Position numbers and translations under genes: made by a program
The notes under the pieces: generated by a model
The model's database searches: none
The model's input: the letters and a program-made list of their open reading frames with translations, nothing else
What the model was told of the DNA's origin: nothing
Shown here: one piece after another, positions 26,103 to 37,793 of the stretch
Position numbering within the stretch: the first letter of the stretch is position 1
Layout: the number at the start of each line of letters is the position of its first letter
Origin: Pseudomonas fulva 12-X
GTDB taxonomy: Bacteria; Pseudomonadota; Gammaproteobacteria; Pseudomonadales; Pseudomonadaceae
Direction of reading: 5' to 3'
DNA length: 64,000 bases
Assembly: GCF_000213805.1 (NCBI RefSeq)
Contig: NC_015556.1
Coordinates: 2,867,001-2,931,000, forward strand

Positions 26103-27031
26103 ACGGCCACCTTCGACAGGTTCTTCTCGACCAGGGACACGAACAGCTCCTCCAGGCGGTTGCTCTTGTTACGCAGGCTCAGCACCTCGATGTCATGCGC
26201 CGCCAACTGGCGGAACAGATCGGTGACGCCCTGGCTCTTGTCGACCTGCACTTCGAGGGTGTGGCGGTCGACCAACTTGGCGGGGTAGCCGGCAAGAGCT
26301 GGCACGGCTGCCAGGTCGTGCTTGAGATCGAGCAGGAAGGTCTCGACGTGCAGCTTGCCCAGCAGCGCCTTCATGCTGGTGTTTTCTACGATCCGCCCAT
26401 GGTCGATGATGCCGATGTTGCGGCACAGCTGCTCGGCCTCTTCCAGATAATGGGTGGTGAGGATGATGGTGATGCCCTGCTTGTTGAGGTCGGTGAGAAA
26501 GCTCCACATCGAGCGGCGCAACTCGATGTCGACGCCCGCGGTCGGCTCGTCGAGGATCAACAGGCGCGGCTGGTGCACCAGCGCGCGGGCGATCATCAGC
26601 CGGCGCTTCATGCCGCCGGACAGCTCCCGCGACGCCACGCCGCGCTTTTCCCATAATCCCAGCTGAGTGAGATATTGCTCGGCGCGCTCCTTGGCCAGGC
26701 GCGCCGGAATGCCGTAGTAGCCAGCCTGGGTCACGACGATGTCGAAAACCTTCTCGAACTGGTTGAAGTTGAATTCCTGGGGCACCACGCCGATGCAGCG
26801 CTTGAGCGCGGCGGGCTGGGCATCCAGATCGTGGCCGAACACGTTCACCGTGCCGCTGGACTTGTTCACCAGGGTGGAAAGAATGCCGATGGTGGTGGAT
26901 TTGCCGGCGCCGTTTGGCCCCAGCAAGGCGAAGAAGTCGCCCTCGGCGACATCGAGATCCAGACCATGCAGGGCGGTGAAGCCGTTGCCGTAGGTCTTGG
27001 TCAGCTGTCGGATCGACAGAGCAGTACTCAT
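26099..27031 (-). CDS. ABC transporter ATP-binding protein (YadG-like)
   Basis: A 310-residue ATPase. Walker A is GPNGAGKSTT, the signature is LSGGMKRRLMIARAL, and Walker B is LLILDEPTAGVD followed by LTTHYLEEAEQLC. It energises the permease encoded immediately downstream. The ATG at 27031 (MSTALSIRQLTKTYG) fits the family; an upstream in-frame ATG adds a cysteine-rich extension with no family support. The ribosome binding site is weak. Confidence 0.92.
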   Translation of the reverse strand: MSTALSIRQLTKTYGNGFTALHGLDLDVAEGDFFALLGPNGAGKSTTIGILSTLVNKSSGTVNVFGHDLDAQPAALKRCIGVVPQEFNFNQFEKVFDIVVTQAGYYGIPARLAKERAEQYLTQLGLWEKRGVASRELSGGMKRRLMIARALVHQPRLLILDEPTAGVDIELRRSMWSFLTDLNKQGITIILTTHYLEEAEQLCRNIGIIDHGRIVENTSMKALLGKLHVETFLLDLKHDLAAVPALAGYPAKLVDRHTLEVQVDKSQGVTDLFRQLAAHDIEVLSLRNKSNRLEELFVSLVEKNLSKVAV

Positions 27032-27106
27032 AAAGGATATGCACCCATTAAAAAGACAGGGTTTAGAGGGGAATGCCGCGCAAACATTGCAACGCAATTG
27101 ACCTCA

Positions 27107-27261
27107 GGGGTGCCTCTAAAAACGTAGGCGAGGCAGGCAGCGCAAGGCCTAGGCGGCCCCGAAAAAACAGGCTAAAAAGCGGAGTTTACAGCTTGTAAAT
27201 GAGCATTTTTAGCCTGTTTTCAACGCTGCGATGACAACGCAGGTAGTTTTTAGAGGTGCCC
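27107..27261. mobile_element. 155 bp MITE-like element abutting the GST stop codon
   Basis: Ends are GGGGTGCCTCTAAAAAC and, read inward on the other strand, GGGCACCTCTAAAAAC. Flanking TCA (27104-27106 and 27262-27264) is duplicated; on the minus strand the right copy is the TGA stop of the GST gene. A large internal palindrome (ACAGGCTAAAAA...TTTTTAGCCTGT) and GTAAATGAGCA are shared with the element at 32761-32944. No coding capacity, so a non-autonomous element is inferred. Confidence 0.75.
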
Positions 27262-27885
27262 TCAGGTCAGGTCGGTCATTACCGCGCGCCGATAAGCCGG
27301 CCGCTCGCACAAGCGCGCGTACCAGGCCTGAAGGTTGGGCTGCAGCGGTCGCTCGATGGGCATTTCGAACCAGGCATAGATGAAGCTGCCCAGCGGGATA
27401 TCGCCCATGGCGAAGCGCTCGCCGGACAAGTAAGGCTGCTCGCCCAACGCTTTTTCGGGCAGCGCCAACAAGTCGATACAGCGTTGCCGGGCCGCTTCGA
27501 TCAGCGCTTCGTTACGCTGCTCGACCGGAGTACGCAAGGTGCCCCAGAACAGATCGCGAAACTCGCCGGCGAAGCTGGAAGTCGTCCAGTCCATCCACTT
27601 GTCGCCACACGCGCGGCTGGCAGGATCTTCAGGGTAAAGAGTGCCCGGCGCATAGGCTGCGGCCAGGTAACGCACGATGGCGTTGGATTCCCACAACACC
27701 AGATCGCCGTCTTCGATCATCGGCACGCGGCCGTTGGGATTGCGCGCTAGGTACTCGGGCTGGTCGACCACGCCGAAGGCGCCACCGGCCTCGAGCCGCT
27801 CGTAGGCGACACCGGCCTCTTCAGCGCACCAGAGTGCCTTGCGTACGTTACTGGAATTCTTGCGACCCCAAATTTTCAGCATCAT
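27262..27885 (-). CDS. glutathione S-transferase family protein
   Basis: A 207-residue GST. The thioredoxin-fold N-terminal domain (about 1-80) has the cis-Pro glutathione-binding region GRVPMIEDGDLVLWESNAIVRYL. The C-terminal helical domain includes ERFAMGDIPLGSFIYAWFEM. The likely catalytic residue is Ser11 or Ser12 (RKNSSNVRK). Two adjacent ATGs are possible starts. The stop codon coincides with the border of a MITE-like element. Detoxification or conjugation role; substrate unknown. Confidence 0.88.
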   Translation of the reverse strand: MMLKIWGRKNSSNVRKALWCAEEAGVAYERLEAGGAFGVVDQPEYLARNPNGRVPMIEDGDLVLWESNAIVRYLAAAYAPGTLYPEDPASRACGDKWMDWTTSSFAGEFRDLFWGTLRTPVEQRNEALIEAARQRCIDLLALPEKALGEQPYLSGERFAMGDIPLGSFIYAWFEMPIERPLQPNLQAWYARLCERPAYRRAVMTDLT

Positions 27886-28214
27886 CCATCGTCCTTATCA
27901 GAGTCCTGCCTACCAAGAGGCTGACAACCCTACCATTGTGCCGCCAAGAAGGAAGGCGGCAGCAATAATGTTGGCTATCGACCGGGTTCATAACGCAGGA
28001 AGTCGGCACCGTTGGGCACCTGACCAACAGGTCATCCGCGCAGACAATTTGTTATCCGAACTCGCCTGCCTGGCGCGGGGTCACTATCGGAACGTGACCG
28101 GCCGCATTCGTGCAAGAAGCGCCCTGTTACGCCCCTGTCGGCAGCTTCTACCCAAGCCGACTACGATTATGGCGGCGCTTGCCGTTCTGCTGTCGCCATC
28201 ACGGAGGATTCTGC
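27886..28214. other. intergenic region upstream of fadE
   Basis: 329 bp between divergent GST and fadE. GGAGG at 28203-28207 is the fadE ribosome binding site. No PsrA-type box, hairpin or small gene was recognised. Confidence 0.4.
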
Positions 28215-30662
28215 ATGCTCGCTGTCTGGTTGCTCGTCCTGGTTCTCGGTACGGCCTATCTGGCCCACCGCCGCACGGCTCCCCTGCCCGCCCTGGCCAT
28301 CGTTGCCGCCTACCTGCTGATCATGGGCGCCTATAGTCATGCCCCTGGCTGGCTGATGGTGATCTTCTGGCTGCTGTGGTTGGCCGTCGCCCTTCCACTG
28401 GCGCTGCCGGAACTGCGCCGCAAGCACTTCACCAAGCCGCTGTTTGCCTGGTTCCAGAAGGTGCTGCCGCCGATGTCCAAGACCGAGAAGGATGCCATCG
28501 AAGCCGGCACCGTCTGGTGGGACGGCGAGCTGTTCAGCGGCCGCCCCGACTGGGACAAGCTGCTGGCTTACCCGAAAGCCAGGCTGACCGAAGAAGAGCA
28601 GGCCTTTATCGACGGACCGACCGAAGAGCTGTGCGCCATGGTCAGCGAGTGGCAGATCGGCCAGCGCATGGACTTGCCGCCCGAAGCCTGGGACCACATC
28701 AAGCGGCACGGCTTCTTCGCCCTGATCATCCCCAAGGAGTACGGCGGCAAGGGCTTTTCGGCCTATGCCCATTCCCAGGTGGCGATGAAGCTGGCGACTC
28801 GCAGCGGCGACCTGGCGTCCACCGTAATGGTGCCCAACTCCCTGGGCCCGGCCGAGTTGCTGCTGCATTACGGCACCGAAGAACAGCGCAACCATTACCT
28901 GCCCCGTCTGGCGCGCGGCGAAGACATCCCCTGCTTCGCCCTGACCGGCCCGCTGGCCGGCTCCGACGCCGGCGCCATGCCCGACAGCGGAGTGATCTGC
29001 AAAGGCCAGTGGAACGGTGAGGAGGTCATTGGCCTGCGCCTGAACTGGGAAAAGCGCTACATCACCCTCGGCCCGGTAGCGACCCTGCTGGGCGTGGCCT
29101 TCAAGGCCTACGACCCGGAGCACCTGCTCGGCGACAAGGAAGAACTGGGCATCAGCCTGGCGCTGATCCCGACCGACACCCCCGGCGTGAACATCGGCCG
29201 CCGCCATGTGCCGCTAGGGGCGGCCTTCATGAACGGCCCGAACTCCGGCAAGGACGTGTTCATTCCACTCGATTACCTGATCGGCGGGCCGGACTACCTC
29301 GGCAAGGGCTGGATGATGCTGATGAACTGCCTGTCGGTCGGCCGCTCGATCTCCCTGCCGGCGGTCGGCACCGGCGCCGCCAAGTTCACCAGTCTGGTCA
29401 CCGGCCAGTACAGCCAGGTACGCGAGCAGTTCAACGTGCCACTGTCGGCCTTCGAGGGCATTCAGGAAGCCCTGGCGCGCATCGGCGGCAATGCCTGGCT
29501 GATGGACAGCGCACGCATCCTCACCGCCAATGCAGTCGACTTGGGCGAGAAGCCGTCGGTTTTGTCGGCCATCCTCAAGTATCACCTCACCGAGCGTGGT
29601 CGCGAATGCATCACCCACGCCATGGACGTGCACGGCGGCAAGGGCATCATCATGGGCCCAAGCAACTACCTGGGTCGTTCCTGGCAAGGCGCGCCGATCT
29701 TCATCACCGTCGAGGGCGCTAACATCCTCTCGCGCAACCTGATGATCTTCGGCCAGGGCGCCATCCGCTGCCATCCCTACGTGCTCAAGGAAATGGCCCT
29801 GGCCGGCCGCGAGGACCGCGACCAGGCATTGCTGGAGTTCGATGATCTGCTGATGCAGCACATCGGTTTTGCAGTCAGCAATGCCGCCAGCACACTGATC
29901 CTGAGCCTCAGCCTGGGCCTGCTCGGCAAGGTGCCGGGTGACCGTATCAGCCGCCCCTACTTCCGCGCCCTCAATCGCCTGAGCGCGGCCTTCGCCATGC
30001 TCGCCGACCTGAGCATGATGCTCTTGGGCGGCGAGCTGAAGCGCCGCGAGCGCCTGTCGGCGCGCCTGGGCGACGTGCTCAGCCATCTGTATCTGGCCTC
30101 GGCGGCGCTCAAGCGTTATCACGATCAGGATTACCCGGAGCACGTGCGACCGTTGCTGCACTGGGCATTGGAAGAGAGCCTGGGCAAGGCCGAAAGCGCA
30201 ATTGACGCGCTGCTCAGCAACTTCCCCAACCGCCTGCTGGGAAGCGCTCTGCGCGTGCTGGTCTTCCCGTTCGGTCGTCGTCATCAGGGCCCGGACGATC
30301 AGCTCGACGCTCAGGTCGCGGCGATCATCGGCCGCCATGCTGGCGACCCGGCACTGGAAGCCGTGCTCGAAGGCTGCTTCCGCCCCACCTCTACCGAAGA
30401 TCCGGTCGGCGCTCTGCAACACGCCTTCAACCTGCTGCAGGAAACCGCGCCGCTGCAGAAGAAGCTGCACAAGGCCGTCAAGGCTGGCCAGGTGCGTGAA
30501 ACGCCCGGGCAGAACGAGATCGAGACGGCGGTCGCCGCCGGCGTGCTCAGCGCCGAGGAAGGCCAACAGCTGCAGCGCGCCGAACAGGCACGCCGGGTGG
30601 TGATCGACGTCGACGACTTCAGCAAGGAGGAGCTGCTGCCCAGCGACGGCAAGGTGCGGTAA
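28215..30662 (+). CDS. fadE: FadE-type long-chain acyl-CoA dehydrogenase
   Basis: An 815-residue protein of the E. coli FadE type (814 residues), catalysing the first step of fatty acid beta-oxidation. Two or three N-terminal transmembrane segments (about 1-70) anchor it to the inner membrane. The FAD/acyl-CoA dehydrogenase core follows (PKEYGGKGFSAYAHSQVAMK, CFALTGPLAGSDAGAMPDSG, ITHAMDVHGGKGIIMGPSNY), then a long helical C-terminal domain of DUF1974 type. The ATG at 28215 has GGAGG eight bases upstream. Electrons pass to EtfAB/ETF-QO, encoded near the right end of the window. Confidence 0.93.
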   Translation: MLAVWLLVLVLGTAYLAHRRTAPLPALAIVAAYLLIMGAYSHAPGWLMVIFWLLWLAVALPLALPELRRKHFTKPLFAWFQKVLPPMSKTEKDAIEAGTVWWDGELFSGRPDWDKLLAYPKARLTEEEQAFIDGPTEELCAMVSEWQIGQRMDLPPEAWDHIKRHGFFALIIPKEYGGKGFSAYAHSQVAMKLATRSGDLASTVMVPNSLGPAELLLHYGTEEQRNHYLPRLARGEDIPCFALTGPLAGSDAGAMPDSGVICKGQWNGEEVIGLRLNWEKRYITLGPVATLLGVAFKAYDPEHLLGDKEELGISLALIPTDTPGVNIGRRHVPLGAAFMNGPNSGKDVFIPLDYLIGGPDYLGKGWMMLMNCLSVGRSISLPAVGTGAAKFTSLVTGQYSQVREQFNVPLSAFEGIQEALARIGGNAWLMDSARILTANAVDLGEKPSVLSAILKYHLTERGRECITHAMDVHGGKGIIMGPSNYLGRSWQGAPIFITVEGANILSRNLMIFGQGAIRCHPYVLKEMALAGREDRDQALLEFDDLLMQHIGFAVSNAASTLILSLSLGLLGKVPGDRISRPYFRALNRLSAAFAMLADLSMMLLGGELKRRERLSARLGDVLSHLYLASAALKRYHDQDYPEHVRPLLHWALEESLGKAESAIDALLSNFPNRLLGSALRVLVFPFGRRHQGPDDQLDAQVAAIIGRHAGDPALEAVLEGCFRPTSTEDPVGALQHAFNLLQETAPLQKKLHKAVKAGQVRETPGQNEIETAVAAGVLSAEEGQQLQRAEQARRVVIDVDDFSKEELLPSDGKVR

Positions 30663-30737
30663 TCGCAAGGCAGAGACGACAGCGGGCGCCATGGACCTTA
30701 TACTCCGGCGCCCGTTTTACTTTCAGGAACACCGGAC

Positions 30738-31148
30738 ATGGCCAATCCCCATCTCGACCATCACATCGTCCTGCTCAACCATCTGCGCACCATCCTGGTC
30801 GCCCTGGGTGAAGCCGAGCAGATTCTCGATGCCAGCCATGCCAACTTTCTCGAGCGCTACGACGAGTTGCTCGCCGAGCTGCCAGTGGACTTCGAACGCA
30901 GCCAGTACCTGGGCCAGGAGCTGATCAGCCAGATCTTCCAGCGCTACCCGCAGATCGCCCACCTGGTACCGCGCGACCTGCTGTGGTTCTTCGGGGGCGA
31001 TTGCCTGCACTTCATGCCGGACGAGGAAATCGAGCTGTACCAGCAGCTCGACGAGCGCCGCTTCTACGCCGGAAAGAACGACGAGCCGTTCGACTGGAAT
31101 CAGGAAAAGCAACTCTTGGCCATGCCTGCGCCGAGCAGCCGCCACTGA
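30738..31148 (+). CDS. conserved hypothetical protein (PA2817-like)
   Basis: A 136-residue acidic cytoplasmic protein with no signal or membrane segment. It is conserved after fadE in Pseudomonas (PA2817 family, from memory). Distinctive segments are HIVLLNHLRTILVALGEAEQ and DLLWFFGGDCLHFMPDEEI. It starts 75 bp after fadE and is followed by a strong terminator, so it is probably cotranscribed with fadE. No known domain was recognised. Confidence 0.75.
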   Translation: MANPHLDHHIVLLNHLRTILVALGEAEQILDASHANFLERYDELLAELPVDFERSQYLGQELISQIFQRYPQIAHLVPRDLLWFFGGDCLHFMPDEEIELYQQLDERRFYAGKNDEPFDWNQEKQLLAMPAPSSRH

Positions 31149-31150
31149 CG

Positions 31151-31189
31151 AAAAAGCCCGCCAGCATCAAAGATGCTGGCGGGCTTTTT
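31151..31189 (+). terminator. intrinsic terminator of the fadE operon
   Basis: A-run, perfect 13 bp stem GCCCGCCAGCATC / GATGCTGGCGGGC (31156-31168/31172-31184), then TTTTT. Bidirectional in form. Confidence 0.92.
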
Positions 31190-31210
31190 CCAAGCGCCGA
31201 AACGCAGATA

Positions 31211-31242
31211 CGAAAACGCCGCTCAATCGAGCGGCGTTTTCG
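31211..31242 (-). terminator. terminator of the tRNA cluster
   Basis: CGAAAACGCCGCTC pairs perfectly with GAGCGGCGTTTTCG around a 4-base loop, just beyond the last tRNA on the minus strand, with T-rich arms. Confidence 0.85.
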
Positions 31243-31248
31243 TTTATT

Positions 31249-31324
<76 letters not shown>

Positions 31325-31337
31325 ATTTACAACAAAT

Positions 31338-31413
31338 TGGCGTCCCCTAGGGGACTCGAACCCCTGTTACCGCCGTGAAAGGGCGGTGTCCTAGGCCACT
31401 AGACGAAGGGGAC
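31338..31413 (-). tRNA. tRNA-Glu (TTC), copy 1
   Basis: 76 bases with encoded CCA. Acceptor GTCCCCT pairs with AGGGGAC, anticodon stem-loop CCGCCCTTTCACGGCGG (TTC), T-arm AGGGGTTCGAGTCCCCT. Gene body identical to the copy at 31565-31640. Confidence 0.96.
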
Positions 31414-31459
31414 CTGGAACTTCTTATTGCAATCCGGCTGCCACACCGAACCTGAAATC

Positions 31460-31535
<76 letters not shown>

Positions 31536-31564
31536 AATCTTTGCTGCTCCACTTCTTCTGGAAG

Positions 31565-31640
31565 TGGCGTCCCCTAGGGGACTCGAACCCCTGTTACCGC
31601 CGTGAAAGGGCGGTGTCCTAGGCCACTAGACGAAGGGGAC
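31565..31640 (-). tRNA. tRNA-Glu (TTC), copy 2
   Basis: Same 76-base sequence as the tRNA-Glu at 31338-31413. First gene of the four-tRNA transcript; a strong promoter lies just upstream. Confidence 0.96.
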
Positions 31641-31701
31641 ATTGCCCGGAATTTCCGGCTTCCCCGCTGTGCTTTTCAGCATTACCGTGGAAGTGGCGCG
31701 C

Positions 31702-31730
31702 ATTCTATGGAGCCTTTCAACACTCGTCAA
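31702..31730 (-). promoter_or_regulatory. sigma70 promoter of the Glu-Gly tRNA cluster
   Basis: On the minus strand TTGACG-N17-TAGAAT is followed by a GC-rich discriminator (GCGCGCC). An AT tract at 31737-31758 upstream of the -35 could act as an UP element. All are hallmarks of a strong, stringently controlled stable RNA promoter. Confidence 0.75.
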
Positions 31731-31956
31731 CAGCTCATATAAAAATTTTTAAAATCAACGACTTCAATCTGATTCCAGGACCATCGAAAGCGTGCCGGGC
31801 GCGCATGCCTGCTTTAATGCGACAAGCGAAACGCGCAGGCGGCGTGCAAACCGCGCAATGATGGCAGAACGCGAGTAAGATGGCTGATATCGACAGGCAG
31901 CCACCACCTCGCGGGTCGCTGCGCCCCGCCCCGACAGCTTTGAAGAGGTTAAGACG
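31731..31956. other. intergenic region with AT-rich tract
   Basis: Between the tRNA promoter and the membrane coiled-coil gene on the plus strand. It holds the AT-rich upstream element of the tRNA promoter. Nothing else was recognised apart from the presumed promoter of the rightward gene. Confidence 0.4.
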
Positions 31957-32724
31957 ATGTCCTCGCTCGTTATCACCATGGCGATAATCGGCGGTATCAC
32001 GCTGTTGGTGCTGCTGGCCTACCTGAATCAGCTGGCCGAGAACAACAAACGCAAGAAAGCGCGCCTGAAGGCCGACCTGGCCGAACGTTACCGGCGCATC
32101 GCCGACCTCAACGAACAGTTCGTCGGCCAGTTCATGAGCCCCGAACTGAAACTGCTGCTGTGCCGCCTGCAGCTGCAGTTCGCCGAACGCATTCTGGAAG
32201 TAGACAAACAGGACACGGTTTACGCGACCATGGCCGAAGAACTGCGCAAGCTGATCGCCATGGGCCCGGACATCCCGGTTCGCAACGCCCCCTACGCCGT
32301 CACAGACGATGCCAAGGCCACTCAGGTTCGCGCCCAGCTGGAGGCACTGCATGGCCAGATCGGCAAACTGGCCCAGAGCGGACAGCTGCCGGCTGATGAA
32401 GCCAAGAAGTGGGCCAAGGACATTCGCCACATGCTCGTGCAGCTGTACATCGATCTGTACGGCAACCAGGCCAAGCAGGCACTGCAGCAGCAACAGAACG
32501 GGCACGCCCGCCTGGCCCTGGAGCGTGGCGTGCAGTTCCTGCAAAAGCAACCCGACACCGCCCGCTACCAGGCGACTTTGGCGCAGTTCCAGAAGCAGCT
32601 GGAGCGGGTCAATGCAATGCTGGTCAGCTCCCAGGCGCCCAGCGGCGAGGCCAATAGCGAGCTGACCGAAGGCCTCAAGTCGATGGAAGACGACGGCTGG
32701 AAGAAAAAGGCGCTGTACGACTAA
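31957..32724 (+). CDS. membrane-anchored coiled-coil protein, function unknown
   Basis: A 255-residue protein. One N-terminal transmembrane helix (about 4-26, VITMAIIGGITLLVLLAYLN) is followed by a largely helical, charged cytoplasmic part (KKARLKADLAERYRRIADLN; LYGNQAKQALQQQQNGHARL). It looks like a scaffold rather than an enzyme; no catalytic motif seen. It is conserved in Pseudomonas near sagS, as far as I recall. Its 3' end faces the MITE-like element and the fRMsr gene. Confidence 0.72.
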   Translation: MSSLVITMAIIGGITLLVLLAYLNQLAENNKRKKARLKADLAERYRRIADLNEQFVGQFMSPELKLLLCRLQLQFAERILEVDKQDTVYATMAEELRKLIAMGPDIPVRNAPYAVTDDAKATQVRAQLEALHGQIGKLAQSGQLPADEAKKWAKDIRHMLVQLYIDLYGNQAKQALQQQQNGHARLALERGVQFLQKQPDTARYQATLAQFQKQLERVNAMLVSSQAPSGEANSELTEGLKSMEDDGWKKKALYD

Positions 32725-32760
32725 GAGGCCTGCGCCTCCCAGACCTCACATCTCTTTTAA

Positions 32761-32944
32761 GAGCCTTTTCAAAGCCTCGCGAGCTAGAGCAATGCAAGGC
32801 ATAGGCGACCCCGTAAAAACAGGCGAGGACCGGTCGGAGTCGCGCTCGACTTTACGAGCTGTAAATGAGCAGTCCGACTGGGCTGGCAATCCAGCCTGTT
32901 TTTAACGCCGCAGTGCCGACGCGCAGCAGACTTTGAACAGGTTC
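32761..32944. mobile_element. 184 bp MITE-like element abutting the fRMsr stop codon
   Basis: Terminal inverted repeats GAGCCTTTTCAAAG and, read inward from the right, GAACCTGTTCAAAG. The flanking TAA is duplicated (32758-32760 and 32945-32947). The minus-strand stop codon TAG of the fRMsr gene is made of TA from the duplication plus the first G of the element. Internal ACCCCGTAAAAACAGGC and GTAAATGAGCA are shared with the element at 27107-27261. No coding capacity. Confidence 0.75.
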
Positions 32945-33426
32945 TAACAATCACTTGCGCGCAGCAGCACAGCGGCCAGTGCTTCGATACCGCGCTGATC
33001 CACTTCGCTGAAGCGCCCGGTTCGCGGGCTGTCCAGATCCAGCACGCCGATCAGCCGGCCCTCCTTGATCAACGGCACCACCAGCTCACTGTTGGATGCG
33101 CTGTCGCAGGCGATATGACCGGGGAAAGCGTGCACATCCTCGACCCGCTGAGTTTGCCGCGACGCCGCCGCGGCGCCACACACGCCGCGCCCGAAAGCGA
33201 TACGCACGCAGGCTACCTTGCCCTGGAACGGGCCGAGCACCAGCTCATCGTCCTTTACCAGGTAGAAGCCGGCCCAGTTCAGGCCCTCCAGTTCGTGATA
33301 GATGAAGGCGCTGAACTGCGCGGCGTTGGCGATGAAATCCCGCTCACCAGACAGCAGCGCTTCCAGTTGGGCGGTCATCAGGGCGTAACCGTCCAGACCG
33401 GAACCGGTCTGACTCAAATCGATCAT
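32944..33426 (-). CDS. msrC: free methionine-(R)-sulfoxide reductase (GAF domain)
   Basis: A 160-residue single GAF-domain enzyme that reduces free methionine-R-sulfoxide. The three family cysteines are Cys73 (GKVACVRI), Cys83 (GRGVCGAAA) and Cys107 (PGHIACDSAS), with the same spacing as in the E. coli enzyme. The ATG at 33426 overlaps the stop of the upstream ATPase gene (ATGA), so they are coupled. Its stop codon is partly supplied by the adjacent MITE-like element. Confidence 0.92.
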   Translation of the reverse strand: MIDLSQTGSGLDGYALMTAQLEALLSGERDFIANAAQFSAFIYHELEGLNWAGFYLVKDDELVLGPFQGKVACVRIAFGRGVCGAAAASRQTQRVEDVHAFPGHIACDSASNSELVVPLIKEGRLIGVLDLDSPRTGRFSEVDQRGIEALAAVLLRASDC

Positions 33427-34313
33427 TGCAAAGTCTCCAGTAACTGCAGCCCGACCCATTGGCGGGCAAACTGATAGGCGCAGCGGCCATTGCGGTTGCC
33501 GCGCCCGGTAGCCCAGCGCACGGCAAGTTTTTCCAGCTCCTCGCTCCACTGCCACTGCAGGCCGGCCTGCGCCGCCTGGACCTCGACCCAGTGACGCACC
33601 ACATCCAGGTAATGCTCCTGGGTGAAGGGATAGAAGGACAGCCACAGGCCGAAGCGGTCCGACAGGGCGATCTTGTCCTCGACAGCCTCGTTCGGGTGCA
33701 GTTCGCCGTCGACCATCTGGGTGTTGGCGTTATCGCTCTCGCGCTCCGGCACCAGGTGACGACGGTTGGACGTGGCATACAGCAGCACGTTCTCCGGCGA
33801 CCGCTCCAGCGAGCCGTCGAGCACGCTCTTGAGCACCCGGTAATCACCCTCGCCGGCCTCGAACGACAGATCATCACAGAACAGAATGAAACGCTGCGGC
33901 AGCGTCATCAGTTGCTCGACCACCCGCGGCAAATCGGCCAGGTGATCACGCTCGATCTCGATCAGCCGCAGCCCGGCGTCGGCATGCTCGGCCAACAGCG
34001 CGCGCACCAGCGATGACTTGCCGGTGCCGCGCGCGCCCCACAGCAGCGCGTGGTTGGCCGGCATGCCCTGCACGAATTGCCGGGTATTACGGGCCAGCTG
34101 TTCGCGCTGGGTATCGACGCCGATCAGGTCGGACAGATTCATGTCCAGGCTGACCTTGAGCGCCTGCAGATAGCCTGAACGGCCCTCGCGCTGCCAGCGC
34201 GCGGCCAGGGTTTGGCTCCAGTCCAGCGGTTCACGCTCGGCCGGCAATAACGGCTCCAGACGCGTCAGCACGCTCTCGGCGCGCTGCAGAAAATCGGTAA
34301 TACGGGAATCCAC
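33423..34313 (-). CDS. DUF815 family AAA ATPase
   Basis: A 296-residue P-loop protein. Walker A is LWGARGTGKSSL, Walker B is FILFCDDLSFE, and ATSNRRHLVPE resembles a sensor region. DUF815 members are MoxR/DnaA-like AAA proteins of unknown role. The GTG at 34313 has GAGGAG eight bases upstream and was chosen over a longer frame. Coupled to msrC; divergent from the SagS-like kinase gene. Confidence 0.85.
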   Translation of the reverse strand: MDSRITDFLQRAESVLTRLEPLLPAEREPLDWSQTLAARWQREGRSGYLQALKVSLDMNLSDLIGVDTQREQLARNTRQFVQGMPANHALLWGARGTGKSSLVRALLAEHADAGLRLIEIERDHLADLPRVVEQLMTLPQRFILFCDDLSFEAGEGDYRVLKSVLDGSLERSPENVLLYATSNRRHLVPERESDNANTQMVDGELHPNEAVEDKIALSDRFGLWLSFYPFTQEHYLDVVRHWVEVQAAQAGLQWQWSEELEKLAVRWATGRGNRNGRCAYQFARQWVGLQLLETLQ

Positions 34314-34414
34314 GTAGCAGCTCCTCGGGAATTTCAGTCTGTGCGGCAGGTGTGCCGAAAAGCAGGCCAGATCGACTATGCTTGGGCAGCGATCGGAACG
34401 AGACAGCGCCCCAT

Positions 34415-36724
<2,310 letters not shown>

Positions 36725-36740
36725 ACGGCGGGGCCACCGA

Positions 36741-37185
36741 CTAATCGGAGAGCTGCCCGGCGATGCGCCGTAGCAGCACGTCCAGTTGCGCGCGCAATGG
36801 CTCCAGCTGATCGCTGTCGACACCCTGCTCGCAAAGCAGCTGGCGCTTGAGAGCCGGTACGCGGTTGCGTAGTTCACGGCCCTCTTTGCTGAGGCACAGG
36901 TGCATCTTGCGTTCATCCGCATCGCTGCGCCGCCGCTTCACCAGCCCGGCCGCCTGCAGACGCTTGAGCAGTGGCGTCAGGGTGCCCGAGTCGAGCAGCA
37001 GGCGCTCACCGAGAGCCTTGACCGTCGGCTGTGACGGCGCCAACTCATCCCATTCCCAGAGCACCAGCATCACCAGGTACTGCGGATAGGTCAGCTGCAG
37101 CGCATCGAGCATCGGCTTGTAGGCCCGCACCACCTGACGGGACGCGGCGTACAGCTTGAAGCACAGCTGCCGGTCGAGTTTCAAC

Positions 37186-37193
<8 letters not shown>
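36741..37193 (-). CDS. ospR: MarR/OhrR-type redox regulator, OspR-like
   Basis: A 150-residue MarR-family winged-helix repressor. The N-terminal RQLCFKLYAASRQV places Cys11 at the peroxide-sensing position of OhrR/OspR. The DNA-binding wing reads LLDSGTLTPLLKRLQAAGLV and RRRSDADERKMHL. Other cysteines (about 105 and 125) could form the second redox partner. Its start overlaps the gpx stop by 8 bp, so it is translated from the gpx mRNA. Oxidation should release it from the operator upstream of gpx. Confidence 0.87.
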
Positions 37194-37674
<481 letters not shown>

Positions 37675-37716
37675 TAGATGACGCTCTTTTGATGAATAGA
37701 GCGCGAAGAATAGTTA

Positions 37717-37743
37717 GCAATTAAATTGCGTACAACTTAATTG
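37717..37743. promoter_or_regulatory. candidate OspR/OhrR-type operator
   Basis: GCAATTAAATTGC (37717-37729) is a perfect 13 bp palindrome, followed by a second partial half CAACTTAATTG (37733-37743). AT-rich TTAAATT palindromes are typical OhrR-family sites. It lies 43-69 bp upstream of gpx-ospR on the minus strand and would overlap its promoter. Confidence 0.62.
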
Positions 37744-37746
37744 ATC

Positions 37747-37776
37747 AAAAATAAGGCCCGTCATAAGCGGGCCTGA
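37747..37776 (-). terminator. intrinsic terminator of msrB
   Basis: On the minus strand AGGCCCG-N7-CGGGCCT is followed by TATTTTTG, 20 bp after the msrB stop. It separates msrB from the gpx-ospR promoter. Confidence 0.8.
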
Positions 37777-37793
37777 TTACTGACATACAGCAC

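Noticed and set aside
29214-30692. Long minus-strand open frame opposite fadE
   Set aside because: Shadow of FadE codons; no start context and no family features.
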